Assembly (NCBI RefSeq): GCF_005047355.1
Contig: NZ_SUMC01000004.1
Span: 1-64,000 of the forward strand
Length of the DNA stretch: 64,000 bases
Source of the DNA: Actinacidiphila oryziradicis
GTDB lineage: Bacteria; Actinomycetota; Actinomycetes; Streptomycetales; Streptomycetaceae
Reading direction: 5' to 3'
Notes under the pieces: model-generated
What the model saw: the letters and a program-made list of their open reading frames with translations, nothing else
The model's database searches: none
What the model was told of the DNA's origin: nothing
Part shown: positions 24,441 through 33,478 of the stretch, piece after piece
Position numbering within the stretch: the first letter of the stretch is position 1
How the letters are laid out: the number at the start of each line of letters is the position of its first letter
Program-made: the position numbers and the translations under genes

Positions 24441-25841
24441 ATGGATCTTCATTCCTCCTCTGCCTCCATTCCGCCGGTGACCTCGCCCGCTTTGTCACGC
24501 GAGGCGGGCCGCGCAGCCGGGCTGCCGCGTTCCTCCATGGCGGTCGCGGCGTTCTCGACGGTGGTCGAGTGGTACGACTTCACGCTGTACCTGTTCATGA
24601 CCACCGTGCTGTCCCGGGTGTTCTTCGGCTCGGGAGCCTCCTCGGTTCTCACCGCACTTGCGGTCTTCGCCATCGCCTACGTGATGCGCCCGTTCGGCGC
24701 CCTGGTCTTCGGTCGCGTCGGAGACCGGCTGGGGCGGCGCAGGGTCCTGCTGGCCTCGATGTCTGTAATGACAGTGGCCATGCTGGTCACGGCCCTGCTG
24801 CCCACGCGCGAGCAGATCGGCTCCACGGCGGGCGTGCTGCTGTTGCTGCTGCGCTGCGTCATGGGCTTCTCGGTGGGCGGCGAGTACACCGGTGTCATGA
24901 CCTACCTCGTCGAAGGCGCCCCTCCCCGGCGGCGCGGCCTCGTCGCGTCCCTCGCCTCCGCCGCCAGCGAGGTAGGCGCGCTGCTTGCAGTCGGCGTAGC
25001 CGCGCTGACCACCGCGCTGACCAGCGGCCCGGCGCTGGACTCCTGGGGTTGGCGCATCCCGTTCCTCTTCGGCGCCCTGCTCGCGGCGGGCACCTTGACA
25101 GCTCGCTCCACCATGCAGGAGTCCCCGGCGTTCGAGGAGCTCCAGCAGGCGCACGGCGCTGACCACGGCCCGCTCAGGCAGACGTTGCGAACCCGACGTC
25201 CGGCGCTGTACAGGACGTTCACGATCTCCGCGCTGGGGTCCATCACCTACTACGTGGGTATCACCTACGTCCCCACGTACCTGACGTCCGTGGGTGGGTT
25301 CGCGGAAGGTGATGCCCTGTGGCTGGCGACACTCGCTTCCGCCGCCGTCATCGTCATCACGCCCTTCGCCGGTGTGATGGCCGACCGCCTCGGGCGGCGG
25401 CCCATGCTCCTGGTCTTCGGTGTTCTGTCGTTGGTCCTGCCAGTGACGATGTTTGCGTTCATGACCCGCGGACGTGCCGTGTTCGCCCTCACCGGAGCTG
25501 TGGTCCTGGCCCTCGTGGCGGGTGGTGTCAGCGCCGTGGGTGCCTCCTCCGCTCCGGAGCAGTTCCCGGTCGTCGGTCGGCTCAGCGGGCTCGCTGTGGC
25601 AACGGTCGCTACGACGATTTTCGGCGGTCTGACCCCGTATGCCTCCCAAGCTCTGATCGACAGCACCGGATGGCGTCTTGTCCCGGGGATCATGGTCGCC
25701 GGCGTCGCTCTCGTGGCCCTGCCGGTTCTCTGGCGCCTGCCGGAGACGGCGCCCTCCCTGCTTGTCCCTGCCGAGGACCATGCCGGCCTGAGGAGCCGAA
25801 GAAACCTTGAGGAACGTCCGACGCCCGCAGGCTCAAGCTGA
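24441..25841 (+). CDS. MFS transporter, metabolite:H+ symporter type
   Basis: A 466-residue inner-membrane permease with about 12 hydrophobic segments. The start AAFSTVVEWYDFTLYLFMTT and the loops FGRVGDRLGRRRVLLASM and VMADRLGRRPMLLVFGVLSL are the signature of the MHS group (ProP, KgtP, ShiA-like carriers of betaine, dicarboxylates or shikimate-type acids). GGEYTGVMTYLVEGAPPRRR is also typical. The cargo is unknown; an aromatic acid would suit the downstream catabolic block, but it lies 1.5 kb away and reads the opposite way. The ribosome site is weak. Confidence 0.85.
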   Translation: MDLHSSSASIPPVTSPALSREAGRAAGLPRSSMAVAAFSTVVEWYDFTLYLFMTTVLSRVFFGSGASSVLTALAVFAIAYVMRPFGALVFGRVGDRLGRRRVLLASMSVMTVAMLVTALLPTREQIGSTAGVLLLLLRCVMGFSVGGEYTGVMTYLVEGAPPRRRGLVASLASAASEVGALLAVGVAALTTALTSGPALDSWGWRIPFLFGALLAAGTLTARSTMQESPAFEELQQAHGADHGPLRQTLRTRRPALYRTFTISALGSITYYVGITYVPTYLTSVGGFAEGDALWLATLASAAVIVITPFAGVMADRLGRRPMLLVFGVLSLVLPVTMFAFMTRGRAVFALTGAVVLALVAGGVSAVGASSAPEQFPVVGRLSGLAVATVATTIFGGLTPYASQALIDSTGWRLVPGIMVAGVALVALPVLWRLPETAPSLLVPAEDHAGLRSRRNLEERPTPAGSS

Positions 25842-26074
25842 CGGCGACCGCGTCATCCCCCCTGTCCCGCTGAAGAGCGGTCTCGGCCGGTGTACTCATC
25901 GAGATGAGCTTTCGCAGTGCATCGGCAGCGCGGACGCAGACGTAGCCGATTCCGCGGTGCCGCCGGCCGGAGCCGTCGCCCGCCCCGTGTTCCTGACAGG
26001 CCGACCAGAGGCGACGGCCCGATCGGCCGGGGACCGTGAGGGTGACGTGCCGAACGACAGGAGCAGACGTCGGT

Positions 26075-26495
26075 CATCGGTGACTGGGGGCATCCGAAGG
26101 TCCGGCTTCCGGGTTCGGGCGGCGCGATGGAGGTCATGGCCAACGCCGGCGAGGTGTTCATCGTGATGCGCCGCCACGAGCCGCGCTCGCTGCCCGACCG
26201 GCTCGACTTCTGCACCTCACCGGGACCGGACCGAGCTCTGGCCGAGGGGATCCGTCCGCTCGGTGCGGGTGTCACCCGGGTCATCACCGACCTGGGCATC
26301 CTCGCGAGGCAGGGCCCCGGAGAAGAACTCCAGTTGGTGGCCGTACACCCCGGGGTCACTGTGGATCAGGTCCGCGCGGCCACTGGCTGGGCCCTACTGG
26401 TCGCCGGAACCGTGGCCACGGTGGCGCCCCCGACCGAGAACGAACTGCGCCTGCTGCGCCGGGACGTCGACCCCGGTGGTGTCTACCTGCGCTGA
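26075..26495 (+). pseudogene. 3-oxoadipate CoA-transferase subunit B, C-terminal part
   Basis: The frame carries SVIGDWGHPKVRLPGSGGA, MEVMANAGEVFIVMRRHEPR, LGAGVTRVITDLGILA and a terminal part like PcaJ/CatJ subunits of the succinyl-CoA:3-oxoadipate transferase. About 140 residues remain of roughly 260; the N-terminal half, with the CoA-binding start and catalytic Glu, is missing and no subunit A gene is present. Left of it (25842-26075) nothing is recognised. It suggests that a beta-ketoadipate gene set once lay here. Confidence 0.65.
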
Positions 26496-26611
26496 GAGGG
26501 AGTTGAGTCCTCCTCTCCGCTCGTGATCGCTCGTTCGTGGTGCCGATCGTCGTACAGGCCGGGTGACGTGGACGGCAATCGGGCAGCCCAACCGCCCCGA
26601 CCACGGCCGGT

Positions 26612-27340
26612 CTACAGCCAGGAAGGCAGCACGGGCAGTCCTTGTCGCAATGCCGAGGACGGAATCCGGCCGGTCAGCCAGCCCATCGTGTCTGCTGCCG
26701 TCGCCTTGAGCTCGGCGGTGGATCCGGAGCCGTCGGCTCGCGCCGCTCCGATCCGCCAGGCGCCGCGGCGGTCGGTCGGCGCAAGCACGAGTGCCGGACA
26801 TGTGTCCTTGCGAGAAAGTACCGCCGTGACGTCGTCGAGGAGCGCGTCGACCACGCCCGAGGGGAGGTCGTCGACCGAAACACCGTTGTTGAGATCGATG
26901 GCGTGCAGCCACACCTCCCGGACGCGCATCCAAGGAATCTCCGCTGCCGGAATCGCCCGGCCCAGCGCACTGCGTACCTGGGCGTTCCACTGCCCGGTGC
27001 CGAGGCGGAGGAGGGCGTCATCCAGGTCTCCGGCGGTCGCCGCGACCCTGGAGCGCAGTTCGGAAGCCGGGAGGGCCGCCGACTCCGCTATTTCGGCGGC
27101 CCGTTGATCGCGGCTCGCGTACATCGGGTTCTCGACGCCGGTACGTGCCCAGGCCGCGAGTCGGCCGAGTGCCTCGGCGTTGTGTGCCAGGTGACCCACG
27201 ACGTGGGCGCGGGACCACTGGGGCAGCTTGCTGGGGGCCTTGAAATCGTCGTCGGCCAACTCGCCGACAGCAGCCAGGAAGCGGGCGGTACCCTCGCGCA
27301 TCCAGGGCAGGGTCAGCTCGAGATCGTGCGGGCCGCTCAT
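26612..27340 (-). CDS. Maleylpyruvate isomerase, mycothiol-dependent type
   Basis: A 242-residue enzyme converting maleylpyruvate, the ring-cleavage product of gentisate, to fumarylpyruvate. It belongs to the DinB-like MDMPI family: WSRAHVVGHLAHNAEALGRL and VREVWLHAIDLNNGV supply the metal-binding histidines, and the C-terminal domain is present. Actinobacterial members use mycothiol instead of glutathione. Its start overlaps the upstream ligase stop (ATGA), so it is the last gene of the salicylate operon. Confidence 0.85.
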   Translation of the reverse strand: MSGPHDLELTLPWMREGTARFLAAVGELADDDFKAPSKLPQWSRAHVVGHLAHNAEALGRLAAWARTGVENPMYASRDQRAAEIAESAALPASELRSRVAATAGDLDDALLRLGTGQWNAQVRSALGRAIPAAEIPWMRVREVWLHAIDLNNGVSVDDLPSGVVDALLDDVTAVLSRKDTCPALVLAPTDRRGAWRIGAARADGSGSTAELKATAADTMGWLTGRIPSSALRQGLPVLPSWL

Positions 27341-29037
27341 ACCGTCGCCTCCGTGGCCAGACGCGCGGTGATGTCATTCCGCAGTGCCTTCTTGTCGATC
27401 TTTCCGACCTTGGTGGACGCCAGTTCGTCGACGACCACGAGACGTTCGGGAAGTTTGAACCGAGCGACTCCGATCTTCTCCATGAGGTCACGAACCTCGT
27501 CCAGTGTGACCGTCTCGCCGGGCCGGGGGACGACGTAGAGGCAGACGCGCTCGCCGAGTCGCCGGTCGGGCATGGCGACGGCCGCGACCTGGCTGACGGC
27601 AGGAAGCTGATAGACCAGGTTCTCCACTTCCTCGGCGGAGATCTTCTCTCCACCGCGGTTGATCATGTCCTTGTCCCGTCCCTCCACGATCAGGTTGCCC
27701 TCCGCGGTGCGGCGGCAGATGTCGCCGGAGCGGTACCAGCCGTCGGTGGTGAAGGCTCGCGCGTTCTGCTCAGCTGCTTTGTAGTAGCCGCGAGGCGTGT
27801 AGGGGCCGCGGGTCAGCAGCATGCCGGGCTGCGCGTCGGGGACGTCCTGGTCGAACGCGTCGACGATGCGTACCTCGTCGGCCGGGCACATGGGCCGGCC
27901 CTGTGTCGTGCACACGATGTCGTCGGGGTCGTCGAGCCGGGTGTAGTTGAGCAGTCCCTCGGCCATGCCGAAGACCTGCTGGAGCGTCGCGGTGAGCACG
28001 GGCTTCACCTTGTACGCCAGTTCGTCCGCCAACCGGGCCCCGCCCACCTGCAACACCCGCAGGCTGGCGAGCGCGGCTGATCCGTTCTCGGCCGCGTACT
28101 CCATCCACCGGGCAGCGACCGCGGGAACGACCGCGGTGTGCGTGACGCCCTCACTCGCGACGGTGGCGAAGGCGCGGGCAGGCTCCGGCGAGGGCAGGGT
28201 TACGACCCGGCCGCCTGCCAGCAGCGCGCCCAGGATGCCTGGACAGGCAAGGGGGAAGTTGTGCCCCGCGGGCAGACTGACCAGGTAGACCGCGTCCGTT
28301 CCGACAGCGGCCACTTCCGCGCTCGCCCGCGCGTTGTAGGCATAGTCGTCGTGGGTGCGGGCGATGAGTTTGGGCAGGCCGGTGGTTCCGCCGGAGAGCA
28401 GGAAGACGGCCACGTCCCGGGGCGCCGGGGCAGCCGCGTCGAGGCGTGCGCGGTCGGCCTTCGCGTCCTGCGAGGGCCCGCACAGGGCACGGAGATCGAC
28501 GCTGCCGGGCGCGATGTCGTCTCCGGCGACGAGGACGTGCCAGTCGGCGCCGGTGGCGGCGCGCACTTCGGCGGCCAGCTCGTGTCCGAGTGCCTGGTGG
28601 TCGAAGTCGCGCATGACATCCGGCACGGCGATCGCCACCGCTTCGGCGTGCCTGGCCAGATAGGCCAGTTCGGCGCGCCGGTGGGCCGGCAGGGCCATCA
28701 CCGGCACGATGCCGGCGCGCAGACAGGCGAGCGTGAGGACCACGAACTCCCAGCCGTTGCCCAGCTGTACGACGATCCGGTCGCCCGCCGCGATGCCCAG
28801 CTCCAGCAGCCGTACGGCGGCGGCGTCGGCCCGTGCGGCGAGTTCTGCGTGAGTGAGGCGGACGCCGACGCCGTCGAGCGCGACGGGGTCCACGAGTGCC
28901 GGGGCGTCCGGCATTCGATCGGCGACCTCCTGGAGGAGGGTGCCCAGAGGCACCCCCGCCCAGTACCCGTCGGCGACGTAGCGGGCCACCGCTGCGTCCG
29001 GCCAGGGGACGGTGTTCTCAGCTGTCGGGGTGGGCAT
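27337..29037 (-). CDS. sdgA: Salicylate-CoA/AMP ligase
   Basis: A 566-residue ANL-family adenylating enzyme, most like 2,3-dihydroxybenzoate/salicylate-AMP ligases: VFLLSGGTTGLPKLIARTHD (P-loop), QQVFGMAEGLLNYTRLDD, YRSGDICRRTAEGNLIVEGR and the C-terminal catalytic Lys in STKVGKIDKKALRND. In Streptomyces WA46 the homologous SdgA resembles an AMP ligase yet makes salicylyl-CoA; the context here (hydroxylase, gentisate dioxygenase) supports the same role. The start at 29037 overlaps the upstream synthetase gene by 20 bp. No carrier protein or siderophore gene is nearby, which argues against a biosynthetic role. Confidence 0.8.
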   Translation of the reverse strand: MPTPTAENTVPWPDAAVARYVADGYWAGVPLGTLLQEVADRMPDAPALVDPVALDGVGVRLTHAELAARADAAAVRLLELGIAAGDRIVVQLGNGWEFVVLTLACLRAGIVPVMALPAHRRAELAYLARHAEAVAIAVPDVMRDFDHQALGHELAAEVRAATGADWHVLVAGDDIAPGSVDLRALCGPSQDAKADRARLDAAAPAPRDVAVFLLSGGTTGLPKLIARTHDDYAYNARASAEVAAVGTDAVYLVSLPAGHNFPLACPGILGALLAGGRVVTLPSPEPARAFATVASEGVTHTAVVPAVAARWMEYAAENGSAALASLRVLQVGGARLADELAYKVKPVLTATLQQVFGMAEGLLNYTRLDDPDDIVCTTQGRPMCPADEVRIVDAFDQDVPDAQPGMLLTRGPYTPRGYYKAAEQNARAFTTDGWYRSGDICRRTAEGNLIVEGRDKDMINRGGEKISAEEVENLVYQLPAVSQVAAVAMPDRRLGERVCLYVVPRPGETVTLDEVRDLMEKIGVARFKLPERLVVVDELASTKVGKIDKKALRNDITARLATEATV

Positions 29038-31093
29038 CGTCGGCCTCCCTCGTGATGATGACGGCGTCAAGCGCGACCAGGCCGTGCGCGGTGAGGCGCA
29101 AGGGGTTGATCTCGACCTCGTCGAGGTGCGGGTTGGCAGCCAGGAGGGTGCCGAGAGAGGCAACCACCCGGGCCAGGTCGTCGGGGTTCAGGACGGGACC
29201 GCCGCGCCAGCCGTTGAGCAGCGCCCGCCCGGCCAGCTCCTCGGGCATGGCGGCGGCCTCGGCCGGAGCGAGCGGGGCGAGTCGGATGGCGACGTCGGCC
29301 AGTGCCTCGGCCGTCGTACCGCCCAGGCCGAGCAGCACGATGAGGCCGAACACGGGATCGCGGCGCGCGCCGACGACCAGGTCGACTCCCGCCGGTGCCA
29401 TCGACTCGACGAGGTAGCGGCGTGCCCCCGCGGCATCGAGCCCGTCGAGAGCCGCGTCCAGTTCGGCGGGCGTCCTGATGCCCAGATGCACACCGCCGAT
29501 CTCGGTCTTGTGCAGCACCGTGGCGTCGAGGAGCTTGACCGCCACAGGGCCGCCCAGTTCGGCGAGCGCGGTGTGGGCGGCGGCCCGGTCGGAGCAGGCC
29601 CGGCGTGGCATCGTCGCCACTCCCAGCCGGTCGAGCAGGTCCTTCGCCTCGTGCTCGTCGTGTCCGCCGGTGATGCCGGTGGGTACGACGGTGTGGTCCG
29701 TCGCGGGCGCTGTGCGGGTTCGGGCGCGGGCGTCCGTCAGCAGGGCGGCGGTGGCGGCTGCGACTCCGCGAGGGTCGGCGGCCACGGCGATTCCTGCTTC
29801 CAGGAGTGCCCTGCGCCCTCGTACCACCGCCTCACCGGTTCCGCCGAGGCCCAGCACCAAGGGGACACCGACGGTGCTGCCCTCGCGCGCGGCCGCGACG
29901 ATGTCCACGGCGTCGGGTTCGTGCAGCGCGTATCCGGCGATCACGTCGACGCCCGGGTCCGCGCCGACGGCGGTGAGGACGGCTCCCAGCTCCGGACCGG
30001 GGCGGCCGGTGTCGACGGGGTTGCGCTGGAAGGTCAACGGCGGCAGCAGCGCGGCCAGGGTGGCCTGTGTTCCGGCCGTGAGTTCCGGGACGCGAGCGCG
30101 GCGCCCACGCAGATCGTCGAGGAGCAGCAGACCGGGGCCGGCCTGTGCGGTCACCACTCCGACGCCCGGTTCGGCACCGGGCCGGGCCCGCGTGACCGAG
30201 AGGGCACCCACGGCGTCGACCAGTTCACGCTCGTCGTCGACCAGCACGGCGCCGGCCTGGGCCAGGGCGGCCCGTGTCGTGCGCCAGGACGTGGCGAGGG
30301 CTCCGGTGTGCGAGGCCGCGAAGGCACCGACGTCATGCCGGCCCACGACCAGGGCGACGACCGGACGCCGCGCGGCGAGCCGACGTACGCTCGCGACCAG
30401 CCGAGGGCCGTCGGGCACCGACTCGATGTGCAGGGCGACGGCGCCCGTCTCCGGGTCGTCCGCCAGGTGGTCCAGGACGTCGGGCGCCGTGATGTCCACG
30501 CCGTTGCCGAGCCCCACAGCGAGGCTGAGCCCGTGTCCGGCCTCGGTCAGTGCGAACGCCAGGGCGTGGTTGACGCCGCCGCTCGCCGCGACGACGGCCA
30601 CCTTCCCGGGCCTGACCTGGGCCACCCCGGGGACGAAGCTGGCGATCACTCCGGCGTGGGGTGCGAGGAATCCACTGGTGTTGGGGCCGAGCAGCCTGAT
30701 GCCCGTGGCCCGGACCACCTCGGCGAGTCGGCGCTGGTACTCGATGCCGGGCCCACCGGCTTCGGCGAACCCTCCGCCGCAGATCACCGCGGCACCCGCC
30801 CCGGCGGCGGCCGCCTCGGCCAGAACGTCGGGGCAGGCCGCCGCCGGAACGCAGATCACCGCGAGGTCGACGGGTCCGTACCTGGCCGCCTCGGCGACCG
30901 AACCGTACATGGTCTCGTCGCGGCCGTTGACGAGTGCCAGGTAGTCCCCGCTGTCGGCGAAGCCGGACAGCGAACGGGCCATGGCGGCGCCGAGCTTCCC
31001 GGCGTTGCGGGAGGCGCCCACGACGGCGATGCCGCGCGGGGCGAACAAGGACCGGAGACCGCTGCTGACAGCGGTGGGCAGCGTGCTGGTCAC
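29018..31093 (-). CDS. NDP-forming acyl-CoA synthetase (fused alpha-beta)
   Basis: A 691-residue enzyme of the acetyl-CoA synthetase (ADP-forming) superfamily. Domain order: CoA-binding (residues about 10-140, FAPRGIAVVGASRNAGKLG), succinyl-CoA-ligase-like domains with the phospho-histidine motif AFAASHTGALATSWR, and a C-terminal ATP-grasp domain (from about 480, GGPVAVKLLDATVLHKTEIG). Such enzymes link CoA-thioester cleavage or formation to ATP. In this operon it may be a second route for aromatic CoA-ester formation or energy recovery from gentisyl-CoA; that is inference. It starts with GTG overlapping the hydroxylase stop (GTGA). Confidence 0.82.
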   Translation of the reverse strand: MTSTLPTAVSSGLRSLFAPRGIAVVGASRNAGKLGAAMARSLSGFADSGDYLALVNGRDETMYGSVAEAARYGPVDLAVICVPAAACPDVLAEAAAAGAGAAVICGGGFAEAGGPGIEYQRRLAEVVRATGIRLLGPNTSGFLAPHAGVIASFVPGVAQVRPGKVAVVAASGGVNHALAFALTEAGHGLSLAVGLGNGVDITAPDVLDHLADDPETGAVALHIESVPDGPRLVASVRRLAARRPVVALVVGRHDVGAFAASHTGALATSWRTTRAALAQAGAVLVDDERELVDAVGALSVTRARPGAEPGVGVVTAQAGPGLLLLDDLRGRRARVPELTAGTQATLAALLPPLTFQRNPVDTGRPGPELGAVLTAVGADPGVDVIAGYALHEPDAVDIVAAAREGSTVGVPLVLGLGGTGEAVVRGRRALLEAGIAVAADPRGVAAATAALLTDARARTRTAPATDHTVVPTGITGGHDEHEAKDLLDRLGVATMPRRACSDRAAAHTALAELGGPVAVKLLDATVLHKTEIGGVHLGIRTPAELDAALDGLDAAGARRYLVESMAPAGVDLVVGARRDPVFGLIVLLGLGGTTAEALADVAIRLAPLAPAEAAAMPEELAGRALLNGWRGGPVLNPDDLARVVASLGTLLAANPHLDEVEINPLRLTAHGLVALDAVIITREADDAHPDS

Positions 31094-32661
31094 CGGGCGA
31101 CTCCCACCAGGTCGGCGCGACCGGAGAGCACCTTGGTCAGCGCGTGGTCGCGGTCGGGTTCGGGCTCGATCGACAGGGCCGGGAGGTTTTCCCGCATGCG
31201 GGCCTGCTCACAGACAAGGGTGCGAGTGAGCGGTGTACCACCGTGCACGGCCACCAGCTCCGGGCCGTCCGGACCGGGGAGCCCGGCGAGCCGCGCGAAC
31301 ACCTCGGGCAGCCCGGCCTCGGTGTCGGGAGCTTTCAGCAGCGCTCCCCAGCCGCCGGTGACCGGACCGGCCGACAGCGGCAGGTCGGGCGTTCCCCGTA
31401 CGGCGACGGGCGTGCCCCCGGTGTCGGTCACGACATCGACGAGTCGGCCCGGCGTGCTCCAGTGTGCGCCGGCGAACGGCGTCTCCAACGGTTCCTTTCC
31501 ATGCTCGGTGATCCAGCCGCCGTGGCTGGAGGCGACGAACTCCGGTGCCCGACGGGCCAGTCGGGCGTCGCCGATGCTGCGGGTGAGGAAGTGGTAGGCG
31601 AACTGCCACGGCTCGAAGGTGTCGTAGTAGCGGCCGAAGTGTTCCCACCAGGCCAGGCTCGGACGTGCCGAGTCCTGGATCTTCCGTACGGAGGGCTGGG
31701 CCGTCCGCTCGTAGGTCGCGAGCGCCGCGGGCAGGTCGCCGGGATGGTCGGTGAGGGCACGCGCGAGTTCCACCGCGTCCTCCATCGCCATCTTGGTGCC
31801 GGAGCCCACGGAGAAGTGCGCGGTGTGCACGGCATCGCCGAGCAGGGCGACCGGCCGGGGATCGAGCGTGTGCCAGTGCCGGGTACGTCGGGTGCGGAAG
31901 TTGCCCCACCGGGAGTTGTTCGTCAGCAGCTGCCCGCCTTCGATCTGCTCGGCGAACAGCTTCTCCAGGTACTCCTTGGACTTCAGGTCGCTGGCGCCGG
32001 GCGGCTGGGTGACATCGAACTCGTCCAGCCCGGCGTGCCGCCAGGACTCCTCGTCGGTTTCCACGATGAAGGTCGACACGGAGTCGGAGATCGGGTAGCC
32101 GTGGACTGCGAAGACGCCGTCCGGACTGCGCTCATGGACGAAGGTGAGCCCGTCGAAGAGGTAGTCCGTGCCGAACCAGATGAACTTTGCCGTGGCTGTC
32201 TCCACCTCTACGCCCAGGCCGAGACCGAGCTCCTCACGGATCTTCGATCCCGTTCCGTCCGCGGCGACGACGAGGTCGTAGCCGTCCAGGTCGTCGAGCG
32301 TCACCTCGGTGGAGAACCTGAGGGTGGCTCCGACGTCACGGGCCCGCTCCTGCAGCAGGAGGAGCAGCGTGCGCCGTACGACCGCCGCCATACCGTTTCC
32401 GCCGCAGCGGACGCGTTCGCCCTTGAGCCGGACCTCGATCTCGTCCCAGTGCCGGCCGTGCTCGGTGAGCGCCTCGCGCAGGACCGGATCGGCCTCGTGG
32501 ATGGCCTCAAGAGTGCGGTCGGAGAACACGACGCCGAAACCGAAGGTGTCGTCAGCGCGATTGCGCTCGAACACGGTGACCTCGGCCGACGGATCGGCCT
32601 GCCGCATCAGAGCGGCGAAGAACAGCCCGCCGGGCCCACCGCCCACCACTGCGATACGCAT
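31090..32661 (-). CDS. sdgC: Salicylyl-CoA 5-hydroxylase
   Basis: A 523-residue FAD monooxygenase: dinucleotide motif IAVVGGGPGGLFFAALM, the family-specific GFGVVFSDRTLEAI, the DG motif LVVAADGTGSKIREELG and the GD motif ALLGDAVHTAHFSVGSGTKM. This is the hydroxylase group acting on aromatic CoA thioesters (salicylyl-CoA 5-hydroxylase, 2-aminobenzoyl-CoA monooxygenase N-terminal half). Expected reaction: salicylyl-CoA + NADH + O2 to gentisyl-CoA, which can hydrolyse spontaneously to gentisate. It lies 4 bp after the acylpyruvate hydrolase gene and overlaps the synthetase gene. Bifunctional relatives of about 750 residues exist; this is the single-domain form. Confidence 0.83.
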   Translation of the reverse strand: MRIAVVGGGPGGLFFAALMRQADPSAEVTVFERNRADDTFGFGVVFSDRTLEAIHEADPVLREALTEHGRHWDEIEVRLKGERVRCGGNGMAAVVRRTLLLLLQERARDVGATLRFSTEVTLDDLDGYDLVVAADGTGSKIREELGLGLGVEVETATAKFIWFGTDYLFDGLTFVHERSPDGVFAVHGYPISDSVSTFIVETDEESWRHAGLDEFDVTQPPGASDLKSKEYLEKLFAEQIEGGQLLTNNSRWGNFRTRRTRHWHTLDPRPVALLGDAVHTAHFSVGSGTKMAMEDAVELARALTDHPGDLPAALATYERTAQPSVRKIQDSARPSLAWWEHFGRYYDTFEPWQFAYHFLTRSIGDARLARRAPEFVASSHGGWITEHGKEPLETPFAGAHWSTPGRLVDVVTDTGGTPVAVRGTPDLPLSAGPVTGGWGALLKAPDTEAGLPEVFARLAGLPGPDGPELVAVHGGTPLTRTLVCEQARMRENLPALSIEPEPDRDHALTKVLSGRADLVGVAR

Positions 32662-32665
32662 GGCG

Positions 32666-33478
32666 TCACTGCTCCTTGATCAGGGTGTTGCTCAGCCCGC
32701 CGACACCCTCGATCCGGGTGACGAGCTTGGAGCCCTCGGCGAGGTAGCGGGCAGGCTTGCGCGCGTGTCCGACGCCGCCGGGGGTGCCGGTGGCGATGAT
32801 GTCGCCGGGGACGAGGGTGATGATCTGCGAGATGTAGGAGACGAGCGCGGCGGCGTCGAAGACCAGGTCGGCGGTGTCGGCCTGCTGTACGGTGTCGCCG
32901 TCGACCTCGCAGGAGATCTCGCCGGGCTCGGCGTCGGTCACCAGCCACGGACCGACCGGAGTGGAGCGCTCGAAGGTCTTGCCCTGCAGCCACTCCACCG
33001 AGCGGTACTGGAAGTCGCGGGCGGTGACGTCGTTGACGACGGTGTAGCCGGCGATCGCGGCGGCGGCCTGTTCACGGTCGGCGTGGCGCACCTCGGCCCC
33101 CACGACGACACCCAGCTCGGCCTCCCAGTCGACCTGCTCGGATCCGGCGGGCAGTACGACCGGGTCGTACGCGCCGACCAGGGCGCGGGCGAACTTGGCG
33201 AACAGCGCCGGATACTGAGGCAGTTCGCGGCCCATCTCCAAGATGTGGGTGCGGTAGTTCAGCCCCACGCAGAAGATCTTCTCCGGGCTGGGGACCAGGG
33301 GCGCATAGTCGAGACCGGCCAGCTCGTGCCGGGGCCCGTCGGCGGTCTGCGCCGCGTTCCGCCAGTCGGGCCGGGCCAGGAAGGCGCCGAGGTCGACGGC
33401 ACCGAGTTCGACTGCGGCGTCCTCGTCGACACGGACGGCGGCGGTGCCGGAGGCGGTGCGGATGGTGGCGAGTTTCAC
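32666..33478 (-). CDS. Fumarylacetoacetate hydrolase-family (fumarylpyruvate hydrolase)
   Basis: A 270-residue metal-dependent acylpyruvase, in this pathway cleaving fumarylpyruvate to fumarate and pyruvate. Seen: KIFCVGLNYRTHILEMGREL, the metal ligands in WEAELGVVVGAEV, VVNDVTARDFQYRSVEW, GKTFERSTPVGPWLVTDAE and GDIIATGTPGGVGHARKPA. The GTG start overlaps the gentisate dioxygenase stop (GTGA). Position between ring-cleavage and hydroxylase genes fixes the likely substrate. Confidence 0.87.
   Translation of the reverse strand: MKLATIRTASGTAAVRVDEDAAVELGAVDLGAFLARPDWRNAAQTADGPRHELAGLDYAPLVPSPEKIFCVGLNYRTHILEMGRELPQYPALFAKFARALVGAYDPVVLPAGSEQVDWEAELGVVVGAEVRHADREQAAAAIAGYTVVNDVTARDFQYRSVEWLQGKTFERSTPVGPWLVTDAEPGEISCEVDGDTVQQADTADLVFDAAALVSYISQIITLVPGDIIATGTPGGVGHARKPARYLAEGSKLVTRIEGVGGLSNTLIKEQ

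Noticed and set aside
27337..29037. Siderophore-type aryl-AMP ligase
   Set aside because: The sequence resembles 2,3-dihydroxybenzoate ligases, but no aryl carrier protein, isochorismate enzymes or peptide synthetase are near, while a full gentisate catabolic set is directly coupled.
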